Positions 26,410-36,112 are shown, numbered from the stretch's first letter. The stretch: DNA of 64,000 bases from Gemmata sp051859125 (GCF_051859125.1 NZ_JBHYGG010000269.1:37646-101645), one strand, 5' to 3'. Notes: generated by a model from the sequence alone, not told the origin. Numbers and translations: made by a program.

Positions 26410-27240
26410 GACGACCCGGCGTCGCCGTACCGGACCTCGGCACCGTGCGGGCCCGGGCTGCCGAGGAACTGCGCCAGATCGGCGCGGGCCGGAGCACGCT
26501 CGACTTCGTGAGCGAGCGGTCGAAGCGGCTCGGGAAGAGGGTCGGCCCCGCCGACCGCGCCCGGCGCGACGAGAACGACGAATCCGTCCGCGACGTCGAC
26601 GAGCAACTGCAGATGCCCGGCGAGTGGGTGAACCGGCCGAGCCCAGGGCCCCGGGTGCCCCCGGCTCAGGAGGTGACCCCGCCCGGTCAGTAGGCGGAGA
26701 GGCTGCAACTGATGTTCGACATGATCCACCTCGCGGTCGCGACCGACTCGACGCGGGCCGCCACCTTCAAGACGTTCGGCGACCACCACGACCTGTCGCA
26801 CCACGGGAAGGAGCCGGCGAAGCTCGCCGCGTGCCGGCACGTCGAGGTCGATCTGATGAAGTCGCTGGGGGCACCCCTCGGGAAGTTCAAGGGGGCGACC
26901 GAGGGGCTGGGGGCAACCCCCTTGGCGCGACCGTGGTGCTGGTGACGAGTGACCTCCGCGACGGGAACACGCCCTGGACGCACGACCTCCCGGTGCTCCC
27001 GGCGGGCGGCTTCAGGCACGGCCGGCACCTCGCGTTCAACACGCCGCTCGTGGAGGTTCTCGCGGCCGCGGCCGACCTGAAGGGGGTGCCGGCCGAGAAG
27101 AAGCCGCCGATGATGGGGGTGAATCAGACCCCGCTGTGCAACCTGTACGCGTCGATGTCGCAGCGCGCCGGCGTTCCCGCGGAGACGTCCGGCACCGGCA
27201 CCGGCACCCTCACCGGCCTGGACCACGCCCGAGCCGGGGC
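26410..27240 (+). pseudogene. Broken DUF1552-family protein
   Basis: The plus strand reads the second half of a DUF1552 protein, a secreted planctomycete family usually encoded next to a DUF1592/DUF1585 cytochrome-type gene. The segments are AAEELRQIGAGRSTLDFVSE and RSKRLGKRVGPADRARRDEN, then an in-frame TAG at 26691. The same frame continues LMFDMIHLAVATDSTRAATF and DHHDLSHHGKEPAKLA. After a shift near 26930 it reads VVLVTSDLRDGNTPWTHDLP and TPLCNLYASMSQRAGVPAE. The N-terminal half is missing, and stop and shift together show a dead gene. No intact DUF1592 or DUF1585 partner is nearby. The family call is from motif memory. Confidence 0.65.
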
Positions 27241-27254
27241 CGTTCCGCGATTCA

Positions 27255-27660
27255 CGTTGGGCGGTTCGGGCGGAACTCCTCGCTCGCGTCCATACGCTCG
27301 GCCGCCCCAACTGGGGCGGCCCGCACGGACGGCAGGTCTCGCCACACCGGGATGAGCACGGTGTCGGTGACGTGGATCGCGGAGCCAGCGGGCCCCGTGG
27401 AGTTATAGTTGGTGCCCCCAGGGCGGGTGGTGGCCCCGCCGACGCTGGACCGGAAGGGCCGGGCGATGAACTCGGGGAACGAGTAGCCGCTGTTCGGCGA
27501 CCCGGAGGTGAGGTGTTTCGTCGGCAGTTCCCACCGGTCGTCGTACGTCGTCGGGATGCCCGCGTCTGGGTGATCGAAGAGCGGGATCCTCGCCGTGTAC
27601 CAGTCTCCGTCCCGCCAGGACCCAGGGGACGTACTTGGCCAGCACGAAAGTGATGCAGTC
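27255..27660 (-). pseudogene. C-terminal gene fragment of unknown family
   Basis: One minus-strand frame keeps protein-like composition over about 120 codons (GDWYTARIPLFDHPDAGIPT, YDDRWELPTKHLTSGSPNSG, YSFPEFIARPFRSS, then AIHVTDTVLIPVWRDLPSVR). It has no start codon at its front and lies in the gap between the DUF1552 remnant and the sialate esterase gene. It looks like the end of a larger secreted protein. I do not recognise the family. Confidence 0.35.
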
Positions 27661-27687
27661 TTGTAAGGCGCACGACGGTTCTGGGGG

Positions 27688-29250
27688 TTACCAGTCGTCC
27701 GAGCGGAACGGGGACGCCGGCAGGCCGTCCCGGTTGTAGAGGTTGGCCCCGGCCGGGTTCGCCGAGAAGGCGTACCGGACGGCGACCGGGTTCGGCACGT
27801 CCGGGTGCGTGCAGACGACGGTGCCGCCCACGATCCGAGCGTCGGCCCAGTACCACTTCTTGTCCTTGCCCGCGACGGCGAACCGCCCGAGCGTCCCGTC
27901 CCTCACCTCCTCAACGGGCTTGCGACCGTCCTTCCGGCCGACCATCAGCCCGGCGCCGACGTGGTCGAACTCGACGACAGTCTTGTCCCCGTCGACCCTC
28001 AGGCCGCGAAACAGCGGCCCGGAAGGGACGACCTTCTTCCCGTACACGTCCGCGAGCGCGAGCCGCGCGAGCCGGTCGCCCACGTCGGCCTTGTTCCTGG
28101 GGTGGATGTCGCCGGCCTCGCCGATGTCGAGCGTCACCGCCAGGCCCGTGCGGGGGAGCGTCAGGCACCGCCGCTGCGACTCGCGGAGGTGCGCCCAGGC
28201 GTCGCCGCCCGCCGGCGCGTCGCTCGGCTCACGGTAGCCGGGCAACTGGACGACATAGAACGGCAGGTCGTCGCCGCCGAACAGCCGCCGCCAGTCGCGG
28301 ATCAGCGACCGGAGCCGGACGGCGTACTCCTGTGCGGTCTTCGGGTCGCTCGCGTTCCCCTCGCCCTGGTACCAGATCGCGCCGCGCAACGCGAACGGGG
28401 CCAGCGGCGCGACCATGCCGTTGTGCAGCGTGACGCACCGCGGCCGCCGGACCTTCTCACCGAACGGGTACGGCGGGAACCCCGGCACGTTCTGCTTCAC
28501 GCCGCCCTTGGCGGCCGCCTCCTTGTCGCGGTCCCACTGCGCCAGCGACTCGCGCATCGCCCGCGCGAACGGCTCCAACTCCTTCGTGTTCAGGAGCGTG
28601 TCCTGCGAGAGCCAGCACTCGATCCGCGTGCTCCCCTTGGCCGACCGGAGGATGCCGATCGGGACGCCGGTCTCGGCGTGGACCCTGCGGGCGAAGTAGA
28701 ACGCGACGGCCGAGAAGCGGCCCGCCGTCCGCGGGGTGCAGGCGAGCCACTCGCCCGTCACGTCGGTCTGGGGCGCGTCGGCGAAGTGTTCGAGGACGCC
28801 AAACTGGCGGACCAGCGGGTAGTCGGCCGCCGCGACGTCGTCCTTCACGCCCGGCGCGGCGAGGAAGCCGCCGAGCGAGATCGACATGTTCGACTGACCG
28901 CTACACAGCCACACGTCGCCGAGGAGCACGTCCCTCACGACAACCGTGTTCTTCCCCGCGACGGTCAGGGTCAGCGCCGCCTTCGAGACCGGCTGGGACT
29001 CGAGCGTGACCTGCCACCGCCCGTCCTTCCCGGCCACGGCCTCGCCGGCCCCAGCGCCGAGTTTCACGCTCACCTTCTCGCCAGGGTCGGCCCAGCCCCA
29101 GACCGGTAGTGGGCGGTCGCGCTGGAGCACCGCGTGGTCGGCGAACAGCGCCGGCAGGTGCACGTCGGCCCGGGCCTCGGCCGTTGGCCCCGTGGCCAGG
29201 ACGACGCAAGCGAGAATCGCGACGTGTCGCGGTGATCGAGAGGTGTACAC
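27688..29250 (-). CDS. Sialate O-acetylesterase family protein
   Basis: 520 residues from GTG 29250, which has a GGAGAA site 8 bases upstream. ATG 29289 is possible and adds 13 residues before the signal peptide. Exported (HVAILACVVLATGPTAEARA). The N-terminal beta-rich domain has LFADHAVLQRDRPLPVWGWA, a hallmark of the family. The catalytic SGNH-like region shows LCSGQSNMSISL with the nucleophile Ser, then GAIWYQGEGNASDPKTAQEY and a C-terminal DIHPRNKADVGDRLA with the likely Asp-x-x-His-Pro residues. Such enzymes remove acetyl groups from sialic acid or, in planctomycetes, probably from acetylated plant or algal polysaccharides. It appears intact. Confidence 0.92.
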   Translation of the reverse strand: MYTSRSPRHVAILACVVLATGPTAEARADVHLPALFADHAVLQRDRPLPVWGWADPGEKVSVKLGAGAGEAVAGKDGRWQVTLESQPVSKAALTLTVAGKNTVVVRDVLLGDVWLCSGQSNMSISLGGFLAAPGVKDDVAAADYPLVRQFGVLEHFADAPQTDVTGEWLACTPRTAGRFSAVAFYFARRVHAETGVPIGILRSAKGSTRIECWLSQDTLLNTKELEPFARAMRESLAQWDRDKEAAAKGGVKQNVPGFPPYPFGEKVRRPRCVTLHNGMVAPLAPFALRGAIWYQGEGNASDPKTAQEYAVRLRSLIRDWRRLFGGDDLPFYVVQLPGYREPSDAPAGGDAWAHLRESQRRCLTLPRTGLAVTLDIGEAGDIHPRNKADVGDRLARLALADVYGKKVVPSGPLFRGLRVDGDKTVVEFDHVGAGLMVGRKDGRKPVEEVRDGTLGRFAVAGKDKKWYWADARIVGGTVVCTHPDVPNPVAVRYAFSANPAGANLYNRDGLPASPFRSDDW

Positions 29251-29304
29251 GTCGCGTTCTCCGGGCTCTGGTCGTGTCAGATGAAGCACACACTCGTGCC
29301 GGCC

Positions 29305-29976
29305 CTACTTGCCCGCGGTGACGGGCTTGTCGAGCGGGTACTTCCACTCCCACTCGACCTGCTCGGCCTTGGCGTCCTTCTTGGCGTGGAACGCGAGCCG
29401 CAGCCGCTTCTCGGTGACCTCGGCCACGACGGACCCCTTCTCCGACTGCCCGGTGTTCACGCAGTCGAGCACCCTGTCCTCGCCCTCGGGCTTGTACCTC
29501 CGCGGGCCCGTGCCCGTGTGCCCGTAGAAGTAGGCGATCACGTTGTACGGCTTCACCGCCGCGTAGAACGCGGCCCAGTCCTCGGGGTGCCACCAGTCCG
29601 TGTCGACGCCGCAGTGCGACACGATGATCACCGGCCGCCCGCTGTCGCCGACGCTGGCCTTCAGGTCGTCCTTCACGAACGCCAGTGCCCCCTGCGGGTC
29701 GTGCCACGGCAGCGAGTACCGGACCTTCGCGTGCTGCGTGTCGGCGGGGTACAGGTTGGTCTGCACGAAGTGGACCTTGTCCCAGTCCCACGAGTAGTGC
29801 AGCCCGTTCTCCGAGACGTTCCCGATCCGCCCGGCCTTCTTGCGCGCGACGGTCCGCTCCTTGATCTTGGCCTGCACGCTGAACCCGAACTTCTCCTTGC
29901 CGACCGGCGGGCCGTCGTGGTTCCCCCACCCCTCGTACACCGGGTACTTGAGGAGCCCGTCGGTGGGGCGCGTCAT
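29305..29976 (-). pseudogene. Metallophosphatase lacking its N-terminal half
   Basis: From ATG 29976 a 223-residue frame matches the second half of planctomycete calcineurin-like metallophosphatases. Segments are LLKYPVYEGWGNHDGPPVGK (the GNHD metal-binding motif), NGLHYSWDWDKVHFVQTNLY, IIVSHCGVDTDWWHPEDWAA (second metal His) and YFYGHTGTGPRRY (the GH-x-H-like motif, here GHTG). The usual signal peptide and first metal motifs (D-x-H and GD-x-x) are absent. The frame runs directly into a FecR-like remnant upstream without a stop, so the 5' part was replaced. It may still be translated but lacks half its metal site. It is 54 bases from the sialate esterase gene. Confidence 0.65.
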
Positions 29977-30056
29977 GGGGCGACCGGCGGGGGCGTGTGG
30001 GGGTGTGCAACCTACTCCGTCGCGGGGCGGGCGAGATTCACCCGGATTCGGTGAAC

Positions 30057-30850
30057 GCGTCGCCGCGGCGCTCAGCGGGGCGGCCCACACGGTGGCGGTG
30101 AACGCGCGGAAGCGGACGGCCGTGTGGTCGGCGCCACGCGGGTCGCACGCGAACACCCCGACCACGAGGTCGGCCCGCCCGTCGAGGAACTCCGGGTGCC
30201 GGGTGGCGAGGGTGCCGGTCGCCCCGGTGGTGCGGTTCTCGACCGCGACCGCGAACTTCCCGCCGGTGCGCGACAGCCGCACCCGCAGGTCGTCGCCCGG
30301 GGCGCCGAGGCCGACGAAGTACGCGTCCTTGTCGCGGCCGTCGCGGGTGTTCACCACGAACTGGCGGTACGCGTCCGGCGCCCGCTGGCTCACCAGCCCG
30401 CCGCGCACGGCCCGGTCGCCGGGATTCCCCAGTTGCCGGCGCCGGGCCGGGCCGGCGCGGCGAGGAGGCCGACCGCGCCGCCGCCGATCGACACCCCGAG
30501 CAGGAGCGAGGCGGCCGCCACCCACCGCGCGGACCGCGGCGTGAGGGTCCGGGCCGCGGGCGGCCCGCCCGGCGCCGCCGGCCGGGGAATCCCGGCGAGG
30601 GTCCGCGCGGCGGCGGCCCGCGACGCGACCTCCAGCGCGAGGTCCGTGTGGGTCCGCGCGTACCGGGCGAAGTAGCCGTGGGCGGCCGCGTCGGTGCGGA
30701 GGAGCCCTTCGAGTTCCGCGAGGTCGGCGGCGGCGACGGTCTCATCGAGGTACGCATCGACCAGTTCGCGGAGCCGGTCGGAGATCGGCGGCTCGGCCGA
30801 GGTGCCGGGGCTGCTGTCAGCGCACCAGGTCCCCACCGTGACGCTCGGGA
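30057..30850 (-). pseudogene. Remnant of a FecR/anti-sigma-like membrane protein
   Basis: Two frames joined by a shift and deletion near 30400. The first has RLRELVDAYLDETVAAADLA and LEGLLRTDAAAHGYFARYAR (the zinc-less anti-sigma start seen in planctomycete FecR-type proteins) and a membrane segment WVAAASLLLGVSIGGGAVGL. The second has RQFVVNTRDGRDKDAYFVGL and KFAVAVENRTTGATGTL, resembling the beta-sandwich C-terminal domain of the same protein class. The middle FecR domain is missing. It normally would control an ECF sigma factor, and none is beside it. The fragment abuts the truncated metallophosphatase, marking a rearrangement point. Confidence 0.5.
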
Positions 30851-30956
30851 GGAGGAAGCCTCGGGCGGCGCCGAGTTGGCGGCGCTCCCGGCCCAGGTCC
30901 ACAGGGCAATGGCGGCCGGGGCCCACGCGAAGTTGATAATGTGCCGCGACGTCGGC

Positions 30957-31203
30957 CTGGCCGCTCCCGCACGGCGTGACCGCCGACCGCGCCTACGCGG
31001 TGGCGGGGTACGATCCGCAGGCGCAGGTGGTCCGGGTCCGGAACCCGTGGAGTCAGACTACGGCGTCGAGCTCAAGCCCGGCGTGAGGCCCAGCCTCGAC
31101 CACGGGTACGAGGTAGCCAGGGACATTTCTCCGCCCCGCTCCACGACTTCGAGAGGTGTTCTCGGACTTCTACTTCGGGACCCCGACTGCCGCGAAGAAG
31201 TAG
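30957..31203 (+). pseudogene. Remnant of a calpain-like (C2) cysteine protease C-terminus
   Basis: The plus strand reads LPHGVTADRAYAVAGYDPQA then QVVRVRNPWS, the end of a papain-fold protease of the calpain group, in which His (HAYAV) and Asn (NPW) are catalytic. Here the His is Arg (RAYAV). Frame breaks follow, yet SLDHGYEVA, PLHDFER and EVFSDFYFGTPTAAKK can still be read in shifting frames up to TAG 31203. The front part with the catalytic Cys is not found. The gene is dead. Confidence 0.45.
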
Positions 31204-31941
31204 CGTGCCGCGCCGGGGTCGGTGCTGCACGACATGTGGTGGGGCCGGGGAGTTACTCAGCCGCGGGTGCGACCCTCCGCCGCATTAACGGGGGGCCGGG
31301 AACCTCGATCCCGGGTCCGACCCAGTGGAGTGCTGCGACACGGGGCCCCATTGCCGTTCTGTCGCGATATCCGCCATCGCTGGCAGGGCGAGTTCGTCGT
31401 CCGTCGGTACGGTGGCGGGTTCAAGGTCGGGTGGGTCGTGATCCGTCGCCCTCGCCCACACGGTCCCGCGATGCCCCACGAGCGGAATACCGATCGCAGC
31501 CGGCCCTGCTGATTCGAGCGCGTTGGTGGAGCGTTCCGAGGCACACGCCCAATCGCAACGATCGAGACCGAACGGCCACCGCGAGCCACGATTCCGCTTG
31601 TGACTCGAAGCGACGGGCGCACTGTGCCCGGTCGTCACCTTCTCAGCGACGACCGCCGGCGTGGGTAACGGAGATCGTTCCACGAGGGCTCAGCGACCTG
31701 GGTGGCCATCTCGGTACTGCAGGTCGCCGCCGCGGTCCTCATGACCGCGGTCGGGCCGGTGCGGGACTCTCCGCTCCGGCAGCCGATCCTGCCGGCACGC
31801 CCCCATTGCCCGACGCTTTGGAGCCGCGAAGGCGCACGAGTAACCGGAGGTCTTATTGTAACGGTCGCGCAATTAACCGAGACGGGCCGGCGCCCGCGTT
31901 CTAAGCTCCCGGATCGTGCCCGCACCGTCAGGAGGACCGCC
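31204..31941. other. Long gap without a convincing gene
   Basis: About 740 bases with no gene I can support. A 132-codon minus-strand frame at 31285-31683 (starting MERSPLPTPAVVAEKVTTGH) has fairly balanced composition but no recognisable domain and no strong ribosome-binding site. The base composition is somewhat less GC-rich than the flanks. This looks like decayed sequence. Confidence 0.4.
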
Positions 31942-32367
31942 ATGACCACCCGCCGCACCGGGGCCGCCTCGGCCGCCGCACTGCTCGGCCTCGCCCTCAC
32001 CGCGCTGGGGGTCGACGCCGGCCTCGGGACCGACGCCCGGGAGGAGGTGCGCGGGCACGAGGGCGACGCCGCGGCCCTCGACGCCCAGCGGGTCCGCGGG
32101 CGCCGCGAGAGCGAGGCGTCGGGCCGGGTCGCCGCCCGAGTGATCGCGGGGGACGTGTCCCTGTCCGCGGCCGTCGACGAGTTGGAGCCGGCCCTGCGGG
32201 AGCGGCCCGGGTTCGACTGTGCGTGGGCCGACGACCCGCCCGCGACGTTCCGCCACCGGGTCGCCCGGTACGTCATGGTCCGCGTGGCCGTTGAACTCGG
32301 ACACGACCCGGCCCACCGAGCCGCGGCCCTCGCGCGCCTCGACGCTGAGTACGCCACCCTCCGGTAA
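31942..32367 (+). CDS. Small exported protein of unknown function
   Basis: 141 residues from ATG 31942, with a strong AGGAGG site at 31930-31935; the longer frame to 31702 lacks such support. The N-terminus (TGAASAAALLGLALTALGVD) is a signal peptide or anchor. The rest is charged and helical (RRESEASGRVAARVIAGDVS, then YVMVRVAVELGHDPAHRAAA). Similar short proteins with an N-terminal hydrophobic stretch and a helical body occur in planctomycetes without known function. The good ribosome site and intact frame make it stand out in an otherwise decayed region. Confidence 0.6.
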   Translation: MTTRRTGAASAAALLGLALTALGVDAGLGTDAREEVRGHEGDAAALDAQRVRGRRESEASGRVAARVIAGDVSLSAAVDELEPALRERPGFDCAWADDPPATFRHRVARYVMVRVAVELGHDPAHRAAALARLDAEYATLR

Positions 32368-34114
32368 CCGCAACGATTCGCCGTCTGCGGTCGACCCGCG
32401 CCCCCAGCGCGGCACGTGGGCCTGATCTGGGCGGTGGTGCAAAAGTTGGAGCCGGCCGCTTCCCCAGCAGCCGGCGAGGCACTCCACCGCGTCGTCGCGG
32501 ACCGCGGCCCCGGCTACCGTTCGCCCCAGCAGCGTGTGTACCGGTTTGTGCACCAGCAGTGACACCGCTACCCGCCGCCCGTCCGGAGCCCGCGTCCGCT
32601 CCACTGACGGCGACCCCAGGTCCAGAAGGTGGAGGTCGTCAGCGGCCACGGCGAGCACAAACGCGGCGACCGTGGCGGCGACTCCCCGAGGGCCGGCCGA
32701 TCGTGCCAGTGTACCCCTGGCTGTGGCCAATCGTTGTGTGGGAACTGTGACGGCAACCGCGGGGGCGGTTCTTGTGGTGCCGGCGACCAGTCGGGATCGG
32801 CCCAGTTAGAGGAGCAGATGCTGCCGCGGCCACAGCCCTCTCAGAGTGGGACCCATCCCCGACTCTCGACCGGCCCTGTACTCGATCCGAAGGGGACCGC
32901 GGTCCACGTTCGCGAAGGGAATAGGAGCGTGCGGTGCGTGGCGGGAACCGGGCGCGCGAAGAGACCGGCCACGGTGCCCTGAACTGTCGCCCATTCAGCT
33001 CAGGGTCCGCGGCCGGTCTAGAGGAATCATACCCGCGGAGCGATCGCGAAGCAAATCGGCCGACGAAAGTTCCGACAATCCGCGTCCGCGCCGCGTCCGA
33101 AATCCCGACGCGGTTCCAGCTTTGACGGGCATTTTCATGGTCTCAAGTGTCGGCGATTCCGCCTGCGGCCGAACTTAGCGGTCCGAGAACAGTTTCACGC
33201 CGCCCGTTCCAAACCGCGTGCTAGGGTTGAACCAATCGACGAGACAAAGAGCCCGTACCGCCCAGTTTCACCAAATGCTCCTCGCTCCCTGTCCCGGTTC
33301 GCCTGAGGGACACCGCCCGGGTCGGGTGAGGCCGCCCGCGCCCTCGCTTCCCCGACCCGGACGGACATACACCCCCGCCGGCCGCCCAGACGCGCCTCGC
33401 TCCTGGCGCGACGCCGACTCGGGCCGGACCGACCAACACTCCTTCCACAGTTCGTGGCGGTTCAGCTTCTGGCGGAGGGCGGACTCGGCCTGGTCCCGGT
33501 CGGTGACCCGGGTCGGGACGGCGGTCACGGCAGTGGCTCCGGCGGCGCGGGCGACGCACGGCGGGTATTGAGATGGCGCCGGGAACGTGTCACCGGCCGC
33601 ACGTCGGCCCGCAACTGCCGTTGCCACTGCCGGTTGATCCGGCTCCAGCCACCGGCAGCCTCGGCCGCTGGCTCTTGCCCGACGCGTGGCGGGACTCTGG
33701 GTTGGGGTTGCCAGCGGTCGCGGGTGGTCGTCAAGATGTCCGGCCGGGCGACGAATCTTGTACCAGCGCCACCGGCGGGCGCCCTCGGAGTGAGCAATGG
33801 GAGAGGTGGACTCGGACGAAGGGGCACGGGCCCTGCTACGGGCGCCGCTGCGGGTCGACCGGCTCCGGTGCGGGGCTGTCCGGGTGGCGAAGGCCGGGAT
33901 CGTCGGCGTCGGGGCGACCCTCGTGGACGCCGCACGGGACTGGGGCAGCAAGTTCGCGGTCGCGGTCGCGCACCCGCACTGGCCCGCCGACTGACCGCGC
34001 CCGCGGCAGCGACGCAGATCCCGCGGCGACCCCCACCGGTCAGTGGCAGGGCCTCCCAACTCCACTGCCGGCACCGTCACAGGCGCGACTGACGGCACCC
34101 GTGCTCCGGGCCGC
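32368..34114. other. 1.75-kb region of debris with no supported gene
   Basis: No frame here has both a start signal and recognisable protein content. A minus-strand stretch at about 33525-33790 (WYKIRRPDILTTTRDRWQPQ, then GGWSRINRQWQRQLRADV) keeps a steady hydrophilic composition across more than one frame and may be a broken gene of unknown type. A 65-codon plus-strand frame at 33797-33994 has no signal. Base composition around 33000-33180 is richer in A and T than average. Confidence 0.4.
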
Positions 34115-34522
34115 TCAGGCCACAGGGATGCCCAGTTGCAGGAACCACCCGGCTCGGTCCCAGTACCCCCGCTGGTGGACGATTTGCCCGCCCTCGATGC
34201 GGAAGAACCCGCACCCGCGGAGGGTGAACGTCCTGCCGCTCGGGGCGTGGCCGGCGAACGCGCCGAGCCACGTCGCCCCGCCCGACCATTCCGGTGCGAC
34301 CACATCCCCGTCCTGGTACACCGCCTCGACCCGGGTGTAGCTGTCCGGGAAGGCGGCGAAGAAGTCCCTGGCACCGCGGATGATCGCGTCCCGCCCGACG
34401 GCCGGCTCCCCGGCCGCCACCTGGTGGTTCGTCGCCCCCGGGTGGTACAGCGGGACCAGGGCGTCGGCGTCCCGCTCGTTGAACCCCTTCACCCACGCGA
34501 GCAGCACGTCCTTCGGCGACAT
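34115..34522 (-). CDS. SnoaL-like / NTF2-fold protein
   Basis: 135 residues from ATG 34522 (MSPKDVLLAWVKGFNERDAD). The family pattern is clear: an N-terminal helix with FNERDADALVPLYHPGA, an ester-cyclase-like middle (GRDAIIRGARDFFAAFPDSY) and a C-terminal beta-sheet (GRTFTLRGCGFFRIEGGQIV then HQRGYWDRAGWFLQLG). Members use an open NTF2 cone to bind small hydrophobic molecules, and a few act as polyketide cyclases or isomerases. The specific reaction is not predictable. There is no stop codon between this gene and the shifted GNAT remnant in front of it, so a fused product is conceivable. Confidence 0.8.
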   Translation of the reverse strand: MSPKDVLLAWVKGFNERDADALVPLYHPGATNHQVAAGEPAVGRDAIIRGARDFFAAFPDSYTRVEAVYQDGDVVAPEWSGGATWLGAFAGHAPSGRTFTLRGCGFFRIEGGQIVHQRGYWDRAGWFLQLGIPVA

Positions 34523-35040
34523 TCGGGGCTCCTGTGTCACAGGCCGGAGCGGGGCTATCGGAAATGGTTCCGACCGCAGTGCCAGCACCGCTTCCCCGCA
34601 GTCCAGGTAGCGGTCGGTGGCCGGGGAGTGCCGGGACGACTCGACGACGAAACCGCACTTCTGCAGCACCCGTAGGGAAGCCGCGTTGCCGGTGGCGACG
34701 GCGGCGAACAACGGGCGGATGGCGACCTCTCGGAGCACCAACTCCAGCGCCCGGCTGGCGATCCCACGGCCCCAGTACGCCCGGCCGATCCAATACCACA
34801 CCTGGTCCCGGCCGTCGCTCGGGAAGCCGGAGATGCACCCCGCAGGTCCTCCCCACCGACGAGGACCGCCCTGGGGAGGACCTGCGGGTCGGCCGGCGAC
34901 TCCACCCAATGAGCATCGAACATCCCCCGCGAGCGGGGGAGGGTGGCCGCCATGCGGTTCGCATCCGGGTCCCAGTGTGACTCGTACACCCAGGGTAAGT
35001 CGGCCGGGTCTACCGGTCGGAGGCGAACATCGGCGGTCAT
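34523..35040 (-). pseudogene. GNAT-family acetyltransferase with a frameshift
   Basis: From ATG 35040 the frame reads TADVRLRPVDPADLPWVYES and continues to RAVLVGGED. Near 34845 the meaningful frame changes and then reads AGCISGFPSDGRDQVWYWIG, RAYWGRGIASRALELVLREV (the acetyl-CoA-binding GxGxxA-like loop), ATGNAASLRVLQKCGFVVES and DRYLDCGEAVLAL. This is a RimJ/RimL-type acetyltransferase with one frameshift. Either the gene is broken, or the shift is a sequencing error in a GC-rich run (GGTGGGGAGGACC). The second frame continues without a stop into the SnoaL-like gene. Confidence 0.7.
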
Positions 35041-35060
35041 GACGGCAACTCCTGTAACGG

Positions 35061-35609
35061 CTATGCTCTGTTCCCTTCCTGACTGGCCATCGCGGCGATC
35101 ATCGTCGGCGGCAGGTTCGTCACCCCGCACTGCCGGAGCATGTTCACCACCTGGGCGACCGTGTAGTGGGCGTGGGTGCAGACGTGGAGCAGGACGTCCG
35201 AGCGGCGGAGGCTGAGACGGGTCTGAAGCGCGAGACTGTACCGGGTGACGGCCTCCCCCAGCGCCTCGGGCGGCAGCCCCGCCAGGTAGTCGGTGTACCG
35301 CCGTTCCAGAGCCTCCCACTTCTGCCGCAGGTCCGGGAGGTCCGCGATCCCGCCCTCGCCGAGCTGGTTACCGGGCAGCTTTCCTGGCACGTCGCCCGGA
35401 GCCACGGCCGCCTCGTTCCCCTGGAGGGCCGCCAACCAGACGTACTCGGCCCCGTAGAGGTGGAGCAGGGACTTCCAGACGGAGCCCTGGCCGATCGGGA
35501 ACGCCGCCCGCAACTGTTCGTCGCTGAGGGCGGACGCGGCCGCGAGCAGGTTGCCATTCACCCAGGCCCGGTGCTGGTGGAGGCGTTGCAACATCTCGGT
35601 GGCGGTCAT
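35061..35609 (-). CDS. DinB-family protein
   Basis: 182 residues from ATG 35609 (MTATEMLQRLHQHRAWVNGN); an upstream ATG at 35672 adds an uncharacteristic 21 residues. The four-helix DinB/YfiT bundle is indicated by HQHRAWVNGNLLAAASALS at the start, SVWKSLLHLYGAEYVWLAAL in helix 2 with a His, and DVLLHVCTHAHYTVAQVVNM with the second and third metal-binding His positions. The family includes metal-dependent thiol transferases and many unknowns. It stands 20 bases upstream of the GNAT remnant, so the three genes (DinB, GNAT, SnoaL-like) may be one transcript. Confidence 0.85.
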   Translation of the reverse strand: MTATEMLQRLHQHRAWVNGNLLAAASALSDEQLRAAFPIGQGSVWKSLLHLYGAEYVWLAALQGNEAAVAPGDVPGKLPGNQLGEGGIADLPDLRQKWEALERRYTDYLAGLPPEALGEAVTRYSLALQTRLSLRRSDVLLHVCTHAHYTVAQVVNMLRQCGVTNLPPTMIAAMASQEGNRA

Positions 35610-36112
35610 CGATTCCTTCTCCCGAAATGGGAACGGAAGGACAGTGTCCGGGGCTTCGAGGTTCGGGGCCACCCGAGACGGAGCCGCGTGCAGTTGTCCG
35701 GCGGCTCCCGCCGGAACCGCACGCGCCCGACCTTCGCGGACGCCTCCTCATCGCCCGTGACAGCGTCCCGGACCGTGACGACCTGCGGCAGACGCGCCAA
35801 CGAGATGCCGTACAGGCATGGCCCCGCCCCACGGCGGAAGCCGAGTTCGCTCGCGCGGGCCGTCGCGGCCCTGTTCGCCGCGGTGCTGGTGCCGGACCGG
35901 TTCTTCGGTCGGCCCGCGGAGCGGACCTGCTCCAGCGTCGGACCCGCACGGTCAGGGACTATCGGCCGCGGGGGCCAGGGATCACCAGCGGCCTTCGGCG
36001 GCGATTCCTCACCGCCGTCCCGACTGGCCGCCCCATGCCGCGAGGCGGGCCACAGGTCAACACGGCGCGGCTCACTAAGGTGGGGGTATGGCGGCCGACG
36101 CGAGCGCCTTCA
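35610..36112. other. Gap without supported gene
   Basis: About 500 bases upstream of the DinB gene. Frames exist on both strands but none has a ribosome-binding site with protein-like content. No hairpin or repeat stands out. Confidence 0.4.

Noticed and set aside
31285..31683. 132-codon minus-strand frame starting MERSPLPTP
   Set aside because: Balanced composition but no domain, no good ribosome-binding site and located in decayed DNA; not enough to call a gene.
33797..33994. 65-codon plus-strand frame starting MGEVDSDEG
   Set aside because: No ribosome-binding site and no similarity that I can recognise; region lacks other coding signals.
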